A stretch of 64,000 nucleotides of DNA, taken from the NCBI RefSeq assembly GCF_025905425.1, contig NZ_CP109603.1:1276001-1340000 (forward strand), in the 5' to 3' direction. This DNA is from Pseudomonas putida (GTDB taxonomy: Bacteria; Pseudomonadota; Gammaproteobacteria; Pseudomonadales; Pseudomonadaceae). Shown here piece by piece: positions 1 through 10,342 of this stretch. The notes under the pieces are model-generated. The model had not been told where the DNA came from, did not search any database, and was given only the letters and a program-made list of their open reading frames with translations. Position 1 is the stretch's first letter. Each line of letters opens with the position of its first letter. Made by a program: the position numbers and the translations under genes.

Positions 1-151
1 GAAAAGGCGAGTGCGGCAGCGCAGCAAAGTGTTTTGTTATTCATGCTCTGGATATTCCTGTTGCGAAATACAGCCGTGACGGGCCTGTCTTGTGCGCATG
101 ACTATTCGCCATGGTCATCAAGCTCGGTGCACGATTGGGTATGAGCCTTGG
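1..151. other. No gene seen at left edge
   Basis: I see no convincing reading frame in these bases. They lie downstream of the leftward DUF2946 gene, and no clear hairpin terminator is visible. Confidence 0.4.
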
Positions 152-535
152 TCAGGCTTCTGTAGGTGAGGCGCGTGGGTTGGCTGCAAGCCAAAGCTGG
201 CGCGGCCAGGCCACGGGCAAGGTGAGGGGTAACGCGTTGTCTAGGTGGGCGACGGGAGGGACTGGAAGCCGAGATGTGAACGCAAGGCCGGTGGGGCTAC
301 ACAGTGGACAGTCGATCGTGCTGCCGCTTGCCAAGGTGTCGCCAAGCCAAGGGGCGACACTGTAGGGATTGAGCGTCGCTACACCCTGGCCGCAGAACGC
401 TCCGCCCATGCCATTTGGGATCAGGCCGATTACCTGGCCATGCCCGAGGCCGCAATGAAGCACGGCGAACAGAAGGCTGGCGTAGAGCGTCCAGGCTATT
501 GAGCGGCGGCGTTCTGTTTGTCGATGCATATCCAT
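152..535 (-). CDS. DUF2946-like small membrane protein
   Basis: About 127 residues. It has an N-terminal hydrophobic segment containing CGLGHGQ, a later CPLC pair and the C-terminal signature NPRASP. The same GHGQ and NPRASP signatures recur in the genes at 9281 and 48258, so this is one paralogous family. DUF2946 proteins are small and often sit beside TonB receptors and copper genes; their biochemical role is not established. The start at 535 (MDMHRQ) places the hydrophobic segment near the N-terminus; a second ATG at 529 is equally possible. It lies downstream, on the same strand, of a c5-type cytochrome. The metal link is inferred from context only. Confidence 0.65.
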   Translation of the reverse strand: MDMHRQTERRRSIAWTLYASLLFAVLHCGLGHGQVIGLIPNGMGGAFCGQGVATLNPYSVAPWLGDTLASGSTIDCPLCSPTGLAFTSRLPVPPVAHLDNALPLTLPVAWPRQLWLAANPRASPTEA

Positions 536-668
536 TGCTCGATGGCCGCTGCTGTTGGGGGCGATGGGGCACTTTAGCAATGCTTCGCGTTTACGCCAGG
601 TGCGACAGCCTGCCGCAGCTGAGTTGCTCCTAGTGCAGCTGACCGCCAGGGGGATACCGGTTCCGGGG

Positions 669-959
669 TTATCTGGACATATAATCGATGACAGCCTTGT
701 AGTCTTCTGCCGTACAGTCCACGCACAAACCGCGTGCCGGCATCGCGTTGAACCCCTCAGTCACGTGCTTGATCAGCACCTCGTCGCCCTTTGCCAGTCG
801 AGGTTTCCAGGCTTCGTGGTCGCCTTTCTTTGGCGCCATGGGCAGCAGGCCGTTGTGGCACATCTGGCAGGAGCGGTTGAATACCGTCTCCGGATCTTGA
901 GCCGCTTGGGCCAGGTTGGCGATTGCCAGGCAAACAAGCAGCGTCAGTGTTTTTTTCAT
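669..959 (-). CDS. Periplasmic c5-type monohaem cytochrome, copy 1
   Basis: A 96-residue protein with a cleavable signal peptide (about residues 1-19, ending AQAA) and a haem-binding CQMCH motif (C31, C34, H35). The second half is short and Met-containing, with a second Cys pair (CVDC), as in cytochrome c5/c555-type electron carriers. The start at MKKTL is preferred because an upstream TTG only adds two residues before the signal peptide. A paralogue with nearly the same sequence lies at 18633-18923, and the upstream DNA is duplicated too. The electron partner is unknown. Confidence 0.8.
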   Translation of the reverse strand: MKKTLTLLVCLAIANLAQAAQDPETVFNRSCQMCHNGLLPMAPKKGDHEAWKPRLAKGDEVLIKHVTEGFNAMPARGLCVDCTAEDYKAVIDYMSR

Positions 960-1176
960 GACCAATTTCTCAAGTTTTTTCGGAAATCCAGAATCTATGA
1001 GGGCAGTGGGATCTGTCAGGTGCGACCTCCAGCCGCACAGGTGCGGGGGGAACGTGGTCCGGCAGATTGTGATGAGCGGTGCGGCAGGGTGTCGCAGGCC
1101 TGCATCGCTCGGAAGCCGTGCTAAGTTGGACCTGATCCGGTGTTTTACTCTTGGCAGGGTTTTTCATCGGGTCAAA

Positions 1177-1210
1177 CAAAAGCCGGGATGGCGTACCGCC
1201 CCGGCTTTTG
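1177..1210. terminator. Hairpin terminator after the PfpI/TonB genes
   Basis: CAAAAGCCGGG pairs with CCCGGCTTTTG, giving T-runs on both sides. It lies just downstream of the leftward PfpI-like pseudogene, and a near copy occurs at 19138-19175. Confidence 0.7.
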
Positions 1211-1253
1211 TCTATCTGCGTCTCGAAAGGCGTCTTTCGTGAAAGGGCTACCT

Positions 1254-2084
1254 TTATCCTTTACTCGCTGCGGCGAGCGCTGCAGCTTTTGTGCTGAAGT
1301 CAGCCACCAGATCGATCATTGCCATTTGCACGCCTGCCGGGGCCGTCTTCATCGAGCCTGCGTTGAACGGCGGCTCGGGGTCGTCCTCGCTCATCAGTTG
1401 TGCGCACTCGGCGTAGGTCTGGTCCCGCAGTTCGGCCACCATGGAGAGGCCGAAGTCCAAACCAGCGGTAACCCCTGCACCGATGATCCTGTTGCGGTCG
1501 CGAACGACGCGCGCATCAGTCGGGATTGCACCAAACCCGGCCAGCGCATCTCTACAGGACCAGTGCGAGGTAGCCTTGTAACTCTTGCGCAATCCGGCAG
1601 CCCCCAGGATCAGCGAACCCGAGCACACACTGGTGATGTATTTGGCACGGGCACCACGGTCGGCGAAGAACTCCAGGGTCGCTGGGTCTGATGCAGCGGC
1701 CAGGGTGCCGTCGGTGCCGCCGGGTGCAAACAGCACGGTCAGATCGCGCAGGCAGGTTTCAAAGGTCGTGTCTGGAATTACCGTCAATCCGGCATCACTG
1801 GTCACCGGGTCAAGTCATTTGGCGATGATGTAGATTTTCGCGCTCATGAGCGAGCCGAACATGCAGTGCGGGCCGATCAGATCCATTACCGTCATGCCGG
1901 GATACACCAGCATGCCGATCTGCTCATCGCCCATCCACTTCACCTTGTCCATCTCGGATCCCATGCTGGGAATGGCATGTGCATGGGGCATCGACCCGGA
2001 TGCACTGGCGGCCAGGGTAGAATTGCTCATCAGCGGGGCCAGTAAGGCGCCAAGCAGCAGGTTGCGGCGTTGGTTGTCGATCAT
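1254..2084 (-). pseudogene. DJ-1/PfpI (isonitrile hydratase-like) protein with in-frame TGA
   Basis: Reading from MIDNQRRN at 2084 (AAGGAC ribosome site seven bases upstream) gives a Tat-like leader, then a DJ-1/PfpI fold starting IGMLVYPGMTVMDLIGP. A TGA at 1815-1817 interrupts it, and the same frame continues for 183 codons through the nucleophile-elbow region SVCSGSLILGAAGL and the C-terminal part. Both halves are therefore in one frame and a single substitution separates them. The family includes cyclohexyl-isocyanide hydratases and AraC-linked sensors. The gene follows the broken TonB receptor by ten bases and was probably co-transcribed with it. Confidence 0.8.
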
Positions 2085-2094
2085 GTCGAGGTCC

Positions 2095-4230
2095 TTAAAA
2101 GCGAGCACTAAGGGTGACGTACGCCGAGCGAGGCTGCGTTCGCAGCACCAATGGCGAGCCCAAGTACTGGTAAGTTTCGAAGACTTTGCGTCCAGCCAGG
2201 TTCACACCCGACAGCGACACGCTGTAACGGTCGAAGTCGTAGGAGGCCTGAGCGTCGAGAAGCGCGTAACCAGACACTGATACGGTGTTGGGCAGGGTCA
2301 GTTCGCGGGCACTGAGCGCTGTGACGCCCACGCCGAAAGAAAGGCCTTTGGCGGCGCCATCGAGAATGCGGTAGCGAGCGGCCAGGCGACCACTGTGCTT
2401 CGGAACCCTTGGCAGGCCGTCACCCGCGGGAATGGAGTTGTCCTCGCGGACTTCGGCCTGGGTATAGGCGTAGTTGGCGAGAATCGACACGGCTGGCGTC
2501 GGCTCCCAGGTCAAATACGTTTCGAAGCCGCGGGCCCGTTGTTCTCCACTCTGCACGCTATAGCCCATCACCGCGTTGGCCGGGTCGGGGTCGAGGGTCG
2601 CAACTTTGCGTCTTGTCTGCTCGAAAAGCGCGAGGGTGCCAGACAGGCCAATATCGGTGAACGCGAGTTTCACACCAGCTTCGTAGTTGCGGGAAAGCTC
2701 GGGCTTGGGTGCCTCCAGCCCGGTGAAGTTGAACGCACCGCGAAAACCTTCCGCATAGGCAGCATACAGGGCCAGGCTGTCGGTCAAGTCATAGGTGACG
2801 CCAAACCGTGGCGTAGCACGGTGGTATCGCTTGTCGATATCGCCGACAACTCCTTCCTGTTTGAGATCGATACTTGTGAAACGCAAGGACGCCAGGAGGT
2901 GCCAGCGTCCATAGGTGGCCTGATCCTGCAGATAAAGCGCGCTGGCTCGGTAATCATTCGTCGTTGCGCTGCCCGCCGAAAGCAGCGGGGTCGTACCGTA
3001 GTCCAAGTCATAGATGGGATTGGTCAGATCCAGCTCACCGACATACTCGGCACCCGACATCGCTGACCAGAAGTGCGTGCTGTCGTAGGTTGCCCCTACC
3101 AATAGCTCATGCTTTCCACCGAGCGCGTCGACGTTGAACGCCAAGTTGGCGTCCAGGGTACTTTCACGAACACTGCCCGGCAGGTAGAGCTTGTAGATCG
3201 AGTAGGTCGTCGGAGCCGCTACCGATCAGTTGCACCCAAGGCCCAACTGCCATAGTCCCGTGCCTGCATTTCGTAAGACTGACCGGTGACGGTCAGGCGC
3301 GTGTCGTCGTTGAAGTGGTGGGTCAGTTCCGCAGCGCTCAGGCGGTTTTCGATGGTGGTATGCGGCTGACCACGGCCTGCACCAGGAAAAGCATTGCGGT
3401 CAATCTGCCCGCGCAGCGCTTGCTCTGCCGGCAGGCCTGAGTACTCCAACTGGCTGCGTTTGTCGTACTGGCCGCGCAGCAGCAGCTCTGTGTCAGGAGA
3501 TAGCTTGAAGGCAATGCTCGGTTGGATAGACCAGCGCTCACCCTCGACTTGGTCAATCCAACTGCCGTTTTTCTGGTACTCGGCAGTCAGACGGGCAGCG
3601 CTGTTGTCGTTGATTGGTGTGTTTAGATCAATCGCCGGGTTGATGGTGTCGAAACTGCCGGTTCGCATTGACAGCAATGCGCTCGGCTTGGCTTCGGGGC
3701 GCTTGTTCACCACGTTGATCAGGCCACCCAGCGGGGCACCCAGGCCGCCGCCATACAGTGTCGAGGTTGGCCCTTTGAGCACTTCCACACGTTCGACACC
3801 CATCATGCTGGTGGGATCGATATAGGCGGCTGTCCCGCCGAAAGCGGGCATGCCATTCATGTAAATTTCTGCTGGAAAGCCCCTCACGATGGGCTGGGTG
3901 AACAGCGTTTCCTCCGGCTTGGTCGGACGGACGCCGGATACATTGAGCAGTGCATCACCCAGGGTGGCACTGGACTGCTCCTCGATCAGTGAGCGGGTAA
4001 TAACCTGGACTGACTGCGGTACTTCCTTCACCGGTGTATCGGTGCGGGTGGCCGATGTCGAATTGGCTTCGCTATAACTCGTACGCTGTCCTTTAACGAT
4101 CAGAGGCTCCAGCGTCCAGCTCGCCTTGCTCTCTTGTGCGGGAGTGGCTTGCGCAGCAGCAACAACGGCAGTGTCACTCGCCAGCGCAACGTTATGCAGC
4201 GTCAGGCCAGCAGTCAGGCATACGCATTTA
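2095..4230 (-). pseudogene. TonB-dependent siderophore receptor, frameshifted and start-less
   Basis: The upstream part (4230-3219) carries the end of a signal peptide (TAGLTLHNVALA), then a plug domain (EVPQSVQVITRSLIEEQ, GVERVEVLKGPTSTLYGG) and the first barrel strands. Near 3219-3225 the frame shifts, and the barrel continues to a proper C-terminal strand (VTLSARF) at 2095. The start codon and first signal-peptide residues are gone: immediately beyond about 4230 the sequence becomes the interior of a divergent PepSY gene. Family knowledge: outer-membrane ferric-siderophore import driven by TonB. It is not expected to be functional. Confidence 0.85.
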
Positions 4231-5848
4231 CCCCGCAACTGGAAAGCGTGCTGTACGCAGATGTCTTGCAAAGTCGCGCCAAGGTCCAGCCAAACCGTTG
4301 GACGAACAAATTCAAAGTGCCCAGCACGCTGCAGGGCACCATGCGGTCATCACCGCCGTGCGACCTGCTCCGGGCGCAGGCGATACCACTCGGGTGATGT
4401 TCACTGACGCCAGCCACGGGGCGTCGGAGAGCCGGGCGGTGTTCGTCGACCCGGTCACGGCAGAGGTGCTGGGAGAGCTGAATGTGTATGGCACCAGCGG
4501 TGTGTTGCCGCTGCGAACCGCGATAGATCAGTTCCACCGAAGCCTGTTGCTCGGCGATCCGGGGCGTCTTTATAGCGAACTGGCTGCTTCCTGGCTGTGG
4601 GTCGCCGCTCTCGGCGGCTTGGCGCTTTGGCTGGCCAACCCTGCGGCTACGGGGCGTCGCAAAAGCATCCGCAGTCTGCACAGAACCGCCGGCTTGTGGT
4701 TGCTGCTGGGGTTGTTGTTCTTCTCGGCGACTGGACTCACCTGGTCACGCTTTGCAGGTGGCAACATCGGCGTACTACGCGCGCAGTTTGGTTGGGGTAC
4801 GCCTACTGTCAGTACTGTTCTTGGCCCTAAAACATCACCCGCAGTGGTCGACCAGCATGCTGAGCACAATCACCACGCGATGGACATGAACATGTCCATG
4901 TCACCTCAGCAGGCCAAGCAGTTCCTCGGTGTGCTCAACAGTGCACGCTCGGTGGGGATTAACGCCGGCAAGGTTGAGATCAAGCCGGGCCGGGATGATG
5001 CCAGTGCCTGGATTGTCAGGGAGATCGCGCCCGGCCTGCCGACCCAGGTCGACGCTGTATCGATCGACCCACACAATCTGCAAGTCGTGGACGACGCCAG
5101 ATTCTTGGATTATCCCCTCGCAGCCAAATTGACGCGGTGGGGAATCGACGTGTACATGGGGCTGCTGTTCGGTCCGCTTAATCAGTTGATCCTGGTAGTG
5201 ACAGGCCTGGGCTTGGCGCTCATGGTGATTCTCGGCTACCTGATGTGGTGGCGGCGCCGGCCGGTCATCGCACGTCAGCCAACACTCCTCACAGCGTGGT
5301 GCGAGATCCCCACGCCTGGTCGTTATGGGCTGATCGTGGTCGGTGCGCTGCTCGGTTATGCGTTGCCTGAGCTGGGGGGCAGCCTAGTGTTGCTGCTGGC
5401 CCTTGATCTGGTTCTGACCCAACGGGCAACCACCGCCAGGACGGCGGATGAAACCCGTGATCTGATGCGTATGGCAGGACGCCAACCTGGAATCAGTTTG
5501 GCGATCTTCGCCATGCTCATAGTGGTGCTCGGGCCGCTGATCGGCCAGGGCAGCGCATGGGTGCAGCGCGTAACAGCCGCTGAGGCGCCTGATCACTGCA
5601 TGGCCATGCCAGCCACAGAGCATGGTTATGGGCATTCAAAGGCCCATTTGCATGACCTGCTGGATGCTTGCGGGTATTGCTCACTGTTTTTCCACACCCC
5701 AGGCATCCCACAGAGTCAGACTGGGCTGTATCTTCGAGCCGTCGCTACCTGCTACGGCAATCCGTTTTCCCTGCGTCTCGCTGCGCGTGATGTCCCGGTA
5801 TTCCCCGGAGCCATGAGTCACGCCCCACCTGCAGGCTCGATGTCGTAA
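4215..5848 (+). pseudogene. PepSY-associated membrane protein with C-terminal DUF2946, 5' truncated
   Basis: Recognisable sequence begins with PQLESVLYADVLQSRAKVQPN in one frame, slips near 4285, and continues to 5848. It shows PepSY_TM features: a repeated PepSY segment, membrane spans with LHRTAGLWLLLGLLFFSATGL, and a His/Met-rich loop (HAEHNHHAMDMNMSMS). The last about 130 residues, from GISLAIFAMLIVVLGP, are a DUF2946-type domain with LDACGYCSLFFHTP and a terminal HAPP. Internal ATGs at 5465 and 5471 could start that domain as a separate protein. Such proteins accompany siderophore receptors and may reduce siderophore iron. The N-terminus and promoter were lost in the junction shared with the divergent receptor. 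Confidence 0.7.
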
Positions 5849-5919
5849 AGGCCCGTTCGAGCAACTCACTCACCATCGGTGAGGCTACCGTGTATTCCGA
5901 CCTTACATCGAGACGATCC

Positions 5920-8127
5920 ATGAACTCTTTGCGACTTGCCGTGCAGATCGCTGCTGCCTGCCTGCTTCCCCTGGCCTGCAAAAGCGCACTTGCCGAACCT
6001 GCACCAACCATCAACCTTGAGCTTCCAGCGACCCAAGTGAGTGGTCAGCCGATCAATGAAGCTGACGACCGCCTGCACCTGGACACCCCGAATGCCGTGG
6101 GTAGCCGCCTGGGCCTGACCGCCCGTGAAACACCAGCATCCATCGAGACCAAGACCCAGGCCGATATGCAGTAGAAAGGGCTGCGTACCACCAAAGAGTC
6201 GTTCGCCGACGTGATAGGCGTGACCGTGGGTAACGTGCCAGGCAACCCGGCCGTCATCTCAATGCGCGGCTTCACCGGGAACACCGTGAACGTTATGCAA
6301 TACGGCGTGCGGGTGGCTGCCTCAACCGTCACCACACGCGACATGGACACTTGGAAGTACGAAAAGATTGAGGTACTGAAAGGCCCCGCGTCTGTCCTGT
6401 ATGGCGAGGGCTCTCTGGGCGGTGCGGTGAACCTGGTCACACGCAAGCCGACCCTGGACGAGCAGAAGCTCGAAGGATTGATCAGCACCGGGAGTTTCGG
6501 AACCAAGCGGGCTGCGATCGGCGTCAATCAGCCTCTCAACGACACCATGGCGCTGCGTGCTGATGTCAGTTACGTGAATTCGGACGGTTTCTACGACGTC
6601 GATGACCAGGAAACGACCACGCTCAACATCAGCGCAAGCTTGCTGTTCAAACCCAACGACGATCTGTCGATGATCTTCGCGTTTGATCATGACTATGACG
6701 AATACGACTCCACCTACAACGGCTCCCTACTGGTGCCGGCGTCTGTGGCTCGCAACCCTAGTGGCATCGTGAGCAGCAAGAATGGCCTGGTGATCGACAA
6801 GTCGCTGCGACGCAGCAACTACAACCCTGACGGTGCCAACTCCGGTGCGCGCAGCACGTCATGGCGCTGGACCACCGACTACCGCCTGAGCGAAGACTGG
6901 ACCCTCAACAACATCATCAGCTACTACACCGCTCACAGGGAGTTCTTCGTTTCTTCCGAGCAGAACTACAACGCCGGCACCGGGATGTTCAACCGAACCG
7001 TGCAGCGGGTCAGCTACGACCACCAGTTCTGGAACGAACGCCTCTCGGCCAGCACTGATCAGCTTATTGGCGGATTCCGGAACCGGTTCAGTGTGGGAGC
7101 AGAGTATAGCTACACCGATCTGAACAATCCATGGCAGAACGGGACCACCACATCAGTAGACCCGTGGAATCCCGACGTGGGCAGCTTCCCCTCAAGCGCC
7201 GCGCAAAACTGGCCGGGCGCAGGGCGCAACGTGCTGTATCAGTCGAATATGGACAACACCGCCGTCTTTGCCGAGGACGCCTTCAACCTCACGGACGACT
7301 GGCTGCTGATTGGCGGAATGCGTTATGAGGACATCAATCTGCGCCGCACGGTGGAAGACGTAACTCTGGGCACAGCACAGAAATTTCGCCCCACGTATGA
7401 CCCGTTCTCTTGGCGCCTAGGCACCGTCTACAACCTGACCCCTGACATCCAACTCCATGCGCAGTACAGCACCGCCGTAACGCCGGTCTCGTCGCTTTTG
7501 CTCATTTCCTCGGCCAACGGCGACTTCGACCTCTCCAAGGGCCGGTCCGTGGAAGTGGACTTCAAGGCGTCGATGTTTGACGGACGGACAAGCTTGACTG
7601 GTGCGCTGTACCAGATCGACCTCGAAGATATTCTGACGCGCAATCCCAACGACAGCACCTGGACCGTGCAGGGCGGCAAACAGCGCTCGCGCGCCGTTGA
7701 GCTGACGAGCTCGGCACAGCTCACCTCGCAACTGCGGGCCGACCTCGGGGGTTCGGTTGTCGATGCGCATTACGAAGAGCTTGTCGAGGCAGGCGGTGCT
7801 GACCGCTCCGGCAACCATCCGGTCAACGTCCCACGAACAACCGCCAATGCAGCACTGATCTATCGTTTCGAATCCGTTCCAATCACAGTCGGCGCATACG
7901 TCAGGCACTCAGGCGGCTTCTACACCGACACCGCCAACACCTATTTCGTTGAGGGCTACACGACGCTCGACGCGTCGATTGCCTATGAAATGAAGAATGC
8001 GACCCTGACGCTTCGCGGGCGCAACCTCACCGATAGGTTCTATGGCGAGTACTCAGGCTATTCAGCGACCCAGATCTACCTCGGTGCTCCACGAAGCGTT
8101 GAGCTGAGCCTCGCTTTCAAGTTCTAG
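5920..8127 (+). pseudogene. TonB-dependent siderophore receptor with in-frame TAG
   Basis: From MNSLRLAVQ (5920) there is a signal peptide ending SALAEP, then the start of the plug. A TAG at 6172-6174 interrupts it, and the same frame then stays open for 638 further codons (counted from 6211), including YGVRVAASTVTTRDMD, a GPASVLYGEGSLGGAVN plug motif, a complete barrel and the C-terminal ELSLAFKF. The rest is undamaged, so the stop is the only lesion I see; a G-to-T change of GAG would create it. Family function is ferric-siderophore uptake. Expression would need stop readthrough or a start downstream without a signal peptide. Confidence 0.85.
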
Positions 8128-8461
8128 GTCGGCGGGAGATCAGTTCCTGGCTGTGCCTGCCGGAGCAGCCATCATCCAACAGACAGCGATTGAGGGCTTG
8201 GTCTGTGCGTTAAGAGTTAGCTGTCTGAGTTGTAGATGTAATCCATGTCCTCTGCGCGGATATTCCATTTTTCAGCGGTTTCGCGGGCGGTGCCTGCGTT
8301 GAGTAATACCTCATGAGCAGGGTGAGCAGGCTTCAGTATTGGTGGGCAAAATGCCCGATCTCCATCGAAACGTTCCATTGCCTTGAGTTAGGTCGGGCAT
8401 GGACATCCAAGGAACAGGCCAACGATTACCGGTAAGCCACTGGCAAGCCCCCCACGCGAGC
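8128..8461. other. Intergenic remnant sequence
   Basis: No intact gene. On the minus strand near 8220-8290 a short stretch reads ETAEKWNIRAEDMDYIYNS before a stop; it looks like the end of a lost gene that I cannot name. Confidence 0.35.
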
Positions 8462-8526
8462 GACTGGTCAAGTCGATGCAAATGACTGGTCACGTCGGAT
8501 GCAAACAGGTGGTCAAGTGACTGCAA
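8462..8526. repeat. Three imperfect repeats, probable IS21-family end
   Basis: The motif TGGTCA-N4/5-ATGCAA occurs, with variation, three times in 65 bases (near 8465, 8484 and 8511). Multiple short terminal repeats of this kind are typical of IS21-family element ends. The cioA fragment is cut exactly where the repeats stop. No istA or istB gene remains in the window. Confidence 0.4.
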
Positions 8527-8975
8527 TTACGCACGAGAATCCAGAAAGTTGAAACCAGTGTGCCAATCGCCACCATCACCGTGGAAAAGAAGTGCAGGCC
8601 ACGGCCCACGCGGTTCCAGCCGAACAGCATCACACCGAGGAAGCTCGCTTCAAGGAAGAACGCGGTCAGTACTTCATACGTCAGCAGCGGCCCGGTCACA
8701 GCACCCGCGAAGTCGCTGAAGCGGCTTCAGTTGGTGCCGAACTGGTAGGCCATGACCAGGCCCAAGACAACGCCCATGCCGAAGTTCACGGCAAAGATTT
8801 TCGACCAGAAGTGGTAGAGGTCGCGGTAAACGCTTTGCTGGGTCTTGAGCCAAAGGCCTTCAAGTACCGCTAGATAACTGGCCAGACCAATGGTGATGGC
8901 AGGGAAAAGGATGTGAAATCAAATAGTGAATGCGAACTGGATTCGGGCCAGGTCCAACGCCTCGAACATGCTCAT
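8527..8975 (-). pseudogene. cioA: N-terminal fragment of cyanide-insensitive bd oxidase subunit I
   Basis: From the ATG at 8975 the minus strand reads MSMFEALDLARIQFAF, then the CydA/CioA hallmarks FHILFPAITIGLASYLAVLEG, WSKIFAVNFGMGVVLGLVMAYQFGTN and GPLLTYEVLTAFFLEASFLG. Two TGA codons interrupt it, at 8919-8921 and 8727-8729. The second is where TGG (Trp) would be expected, in the same frame. Only about 150 of roughly 480 residues remain, and the fragment ends at the IS21-like repeats. An intact copy must lie elsewhere if the strain has this oxidase. Confidence 0.85.
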
Positions 8976-9280
8976 AATGTTTAAGCCTCACGGGACGGCA
9001 CCTTTCGGCGCCGGTTGCTGGAAATAGCGCTCAGGTCCTGGGCGAGCTTGCTGGCAGTAAATTCTTGAATGGTGCAAAGTCGTCGATGCGACGGCGGCGT
9101 CACTTTAAAGACCGTGCCAGGCATCACCAACTGCGACAATCTGCCCCGCCATGCGCCATGCGCCATGCGCCACTCGGCATCTGGCCGCAGCGAAGGCTGA
9201 TGGCTGTGGCAGGGTGTCGCACCCAGGTTGCTCAGGAGGTGTGCTTCAACCTGAGCGCTTTCGGTGCTAGAGTCCGTGCC

Positions 9281-9661
9281 ATGAATCGCAACCACTCCCA
9301 CCGTCCTCTCACTACCTGGGCACTGTATTTCTGTGTCCTGTTCAATGTGTTTTCCTGTGGGCTGGGGCACGGTCAGGCGCTGGGCTTTGCCTTGATAGGG
9401 ATCAGCGGTGTGTTCTGCAGTCTTGGTGGCGACACCTCGACGCTCCAGGCCGAGGAGGGTAGCGCGCTTGTAACCGAAGAATTGAGCAGCCCATTCGCTT
9501 GCCCGTTGTGTTCGGCATCCTTTTTTTGCCTGCTGTTTCTATTTGGCGTGTTCTGGTTATTGGCACGCGCCAATCGACGCCTGATCAATGCTGAGGTGCG
9601 CACTGAGGCGCCGCCTCGATATTGTTGGCCCTCGGCCAACCCACGCGCATCCCCTCTCTGA
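9281..9661 (+). CDS. DUF2946-like small membrane protein
   Basis: About 126 residues starting MNRNHSHRPLTTWALYF. A hydrophobic N-terminal segment contains CGLGHGQ, a CPLC pair precedes a second hydrophobic segment (FFCLLFLFGVFWLLA), and the protein ends NPRASPL. This is the same architecture as the genes at 152 and 48258. Longer upstream starts are possible in the frame, but they add low-complexity Arg-rich sequence read through DNA with no coding character. A related gene follows 220 bases downstream, so the two probably arose by duplication. The function is unknown; a metal-homeostasis role is inferred from neighbours elsewhere in the window. Confidence 0.6.
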   Translation: MNRNHSHRPLTTWALYFCVLFNVFSCGLGHGQALGFALIGISGVFCSLGGDTSTLQAEEGSALVTEELSSPFACPLCSASFFCLLFLFGVFWLLARANRRLINAEVRTEAPPRYCWPSANPRASPL

Positions 9662-9881
9662 GACTATCTGCACTCGAGTGCTGGAGCGAGCTTTTGTTCA
9701 TGCTCCAGGGCGCCTGATCGTCCATTTTCACGTCCGTCAGAACGTAGGTGGTGCGCCCAGGTGATCGTCAGCTGTCAAGGGCATGAGCCATGAACTATCT
9801 GATTATCTCGCCAGTACTGGCGGGTCTAGCGCTGCGCGTTGACTCCCGCCCGAGAGTGGTTTGACAGTGCAGCGCTGCGGC

Positions 9882-10259
9882 ATGAGTAAAACCACCTGGG
9901 ACAATTTATGGATAGCAGCGCTGATGGCGATGTTGTTCAAGGTGTTCGCCTTGTCCGTGGCCAGTGTTGCGGGTGAGCTGAGCTTGGTGCAACTGCTTTC
10001 CGGCAGTTACTGCGCTTCCGGTGGCGCGCAGTATCTGGCGGTAGACAAGGACCCGGTCAGTTCCTCGCAAGTGTCGGACTCGGGGCATTGCTGTTGTTCT
10101 CAGGCAAACGGTCCGGTGCCGATTACGGCTAGCCTGCTGCTCTCGCGCTGGCTGCCACAAATTTCTCCTGAGGTCCCTCAGGCCAGCGGTCAACACCGTT
10201 CGCCCCGTCATGACTGGCCATCGATCAACCCTCGCGCCTCGCCTGCATCAATCCTCTGA
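9882..10259 (+). CDS. DUF2946-related protein with Cys cluster
   Basis: About 125 residues starting MSKTTWDNLWIAALMAMLFKVF: one N-terminal membrane segment, a GHCCCSQ cluster in the middle and a C-terminal INPRASPASIL. It lacks the GHGQ motif of its paralogues but keeps the NPRASP tail and the Cys-rich centre. There is no strong ribosome-binding site, and the start could be the upstream codon at 9861. It sits between another DUF2946-like gene and an unrecognised gene on the same strand. Confidence 0.55.
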   Translation: MSKTTWDNLWIAALMAMLFKVFALSVASVAGELSLVQLLSGSYCASGGAQYLAVDKDPVSSSQVSDSGHCCCSQANGPVPITASLLLSRWLPQISPEVPQASGQHRSPRHDWPSINPRASPASIL

Positions 10260-10342
10260 TCCGAAGTGAATACAGGTTGTCGCCCTTCAGCGTTCTGCTG
10301 ACGTGCGAGCCTGCCGATGGCTAATGATTTCAGGAGCACGCG

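Noticed and set aside
1815..1817. TGA in the PfpI-like gene as selenocysteine
   Set aside because: No SECIS-like hairpin seen just after it, no selenocysteine genes in the window, and the position is not the catalytic Cys.
9149..9171. Tandem ATGCGCC repeats as a phase-variable start
   Set aside because: Only three units, in noncoding DNA upstream of the chosen DUF2946 start, and not a multiple that would matter to that frame.
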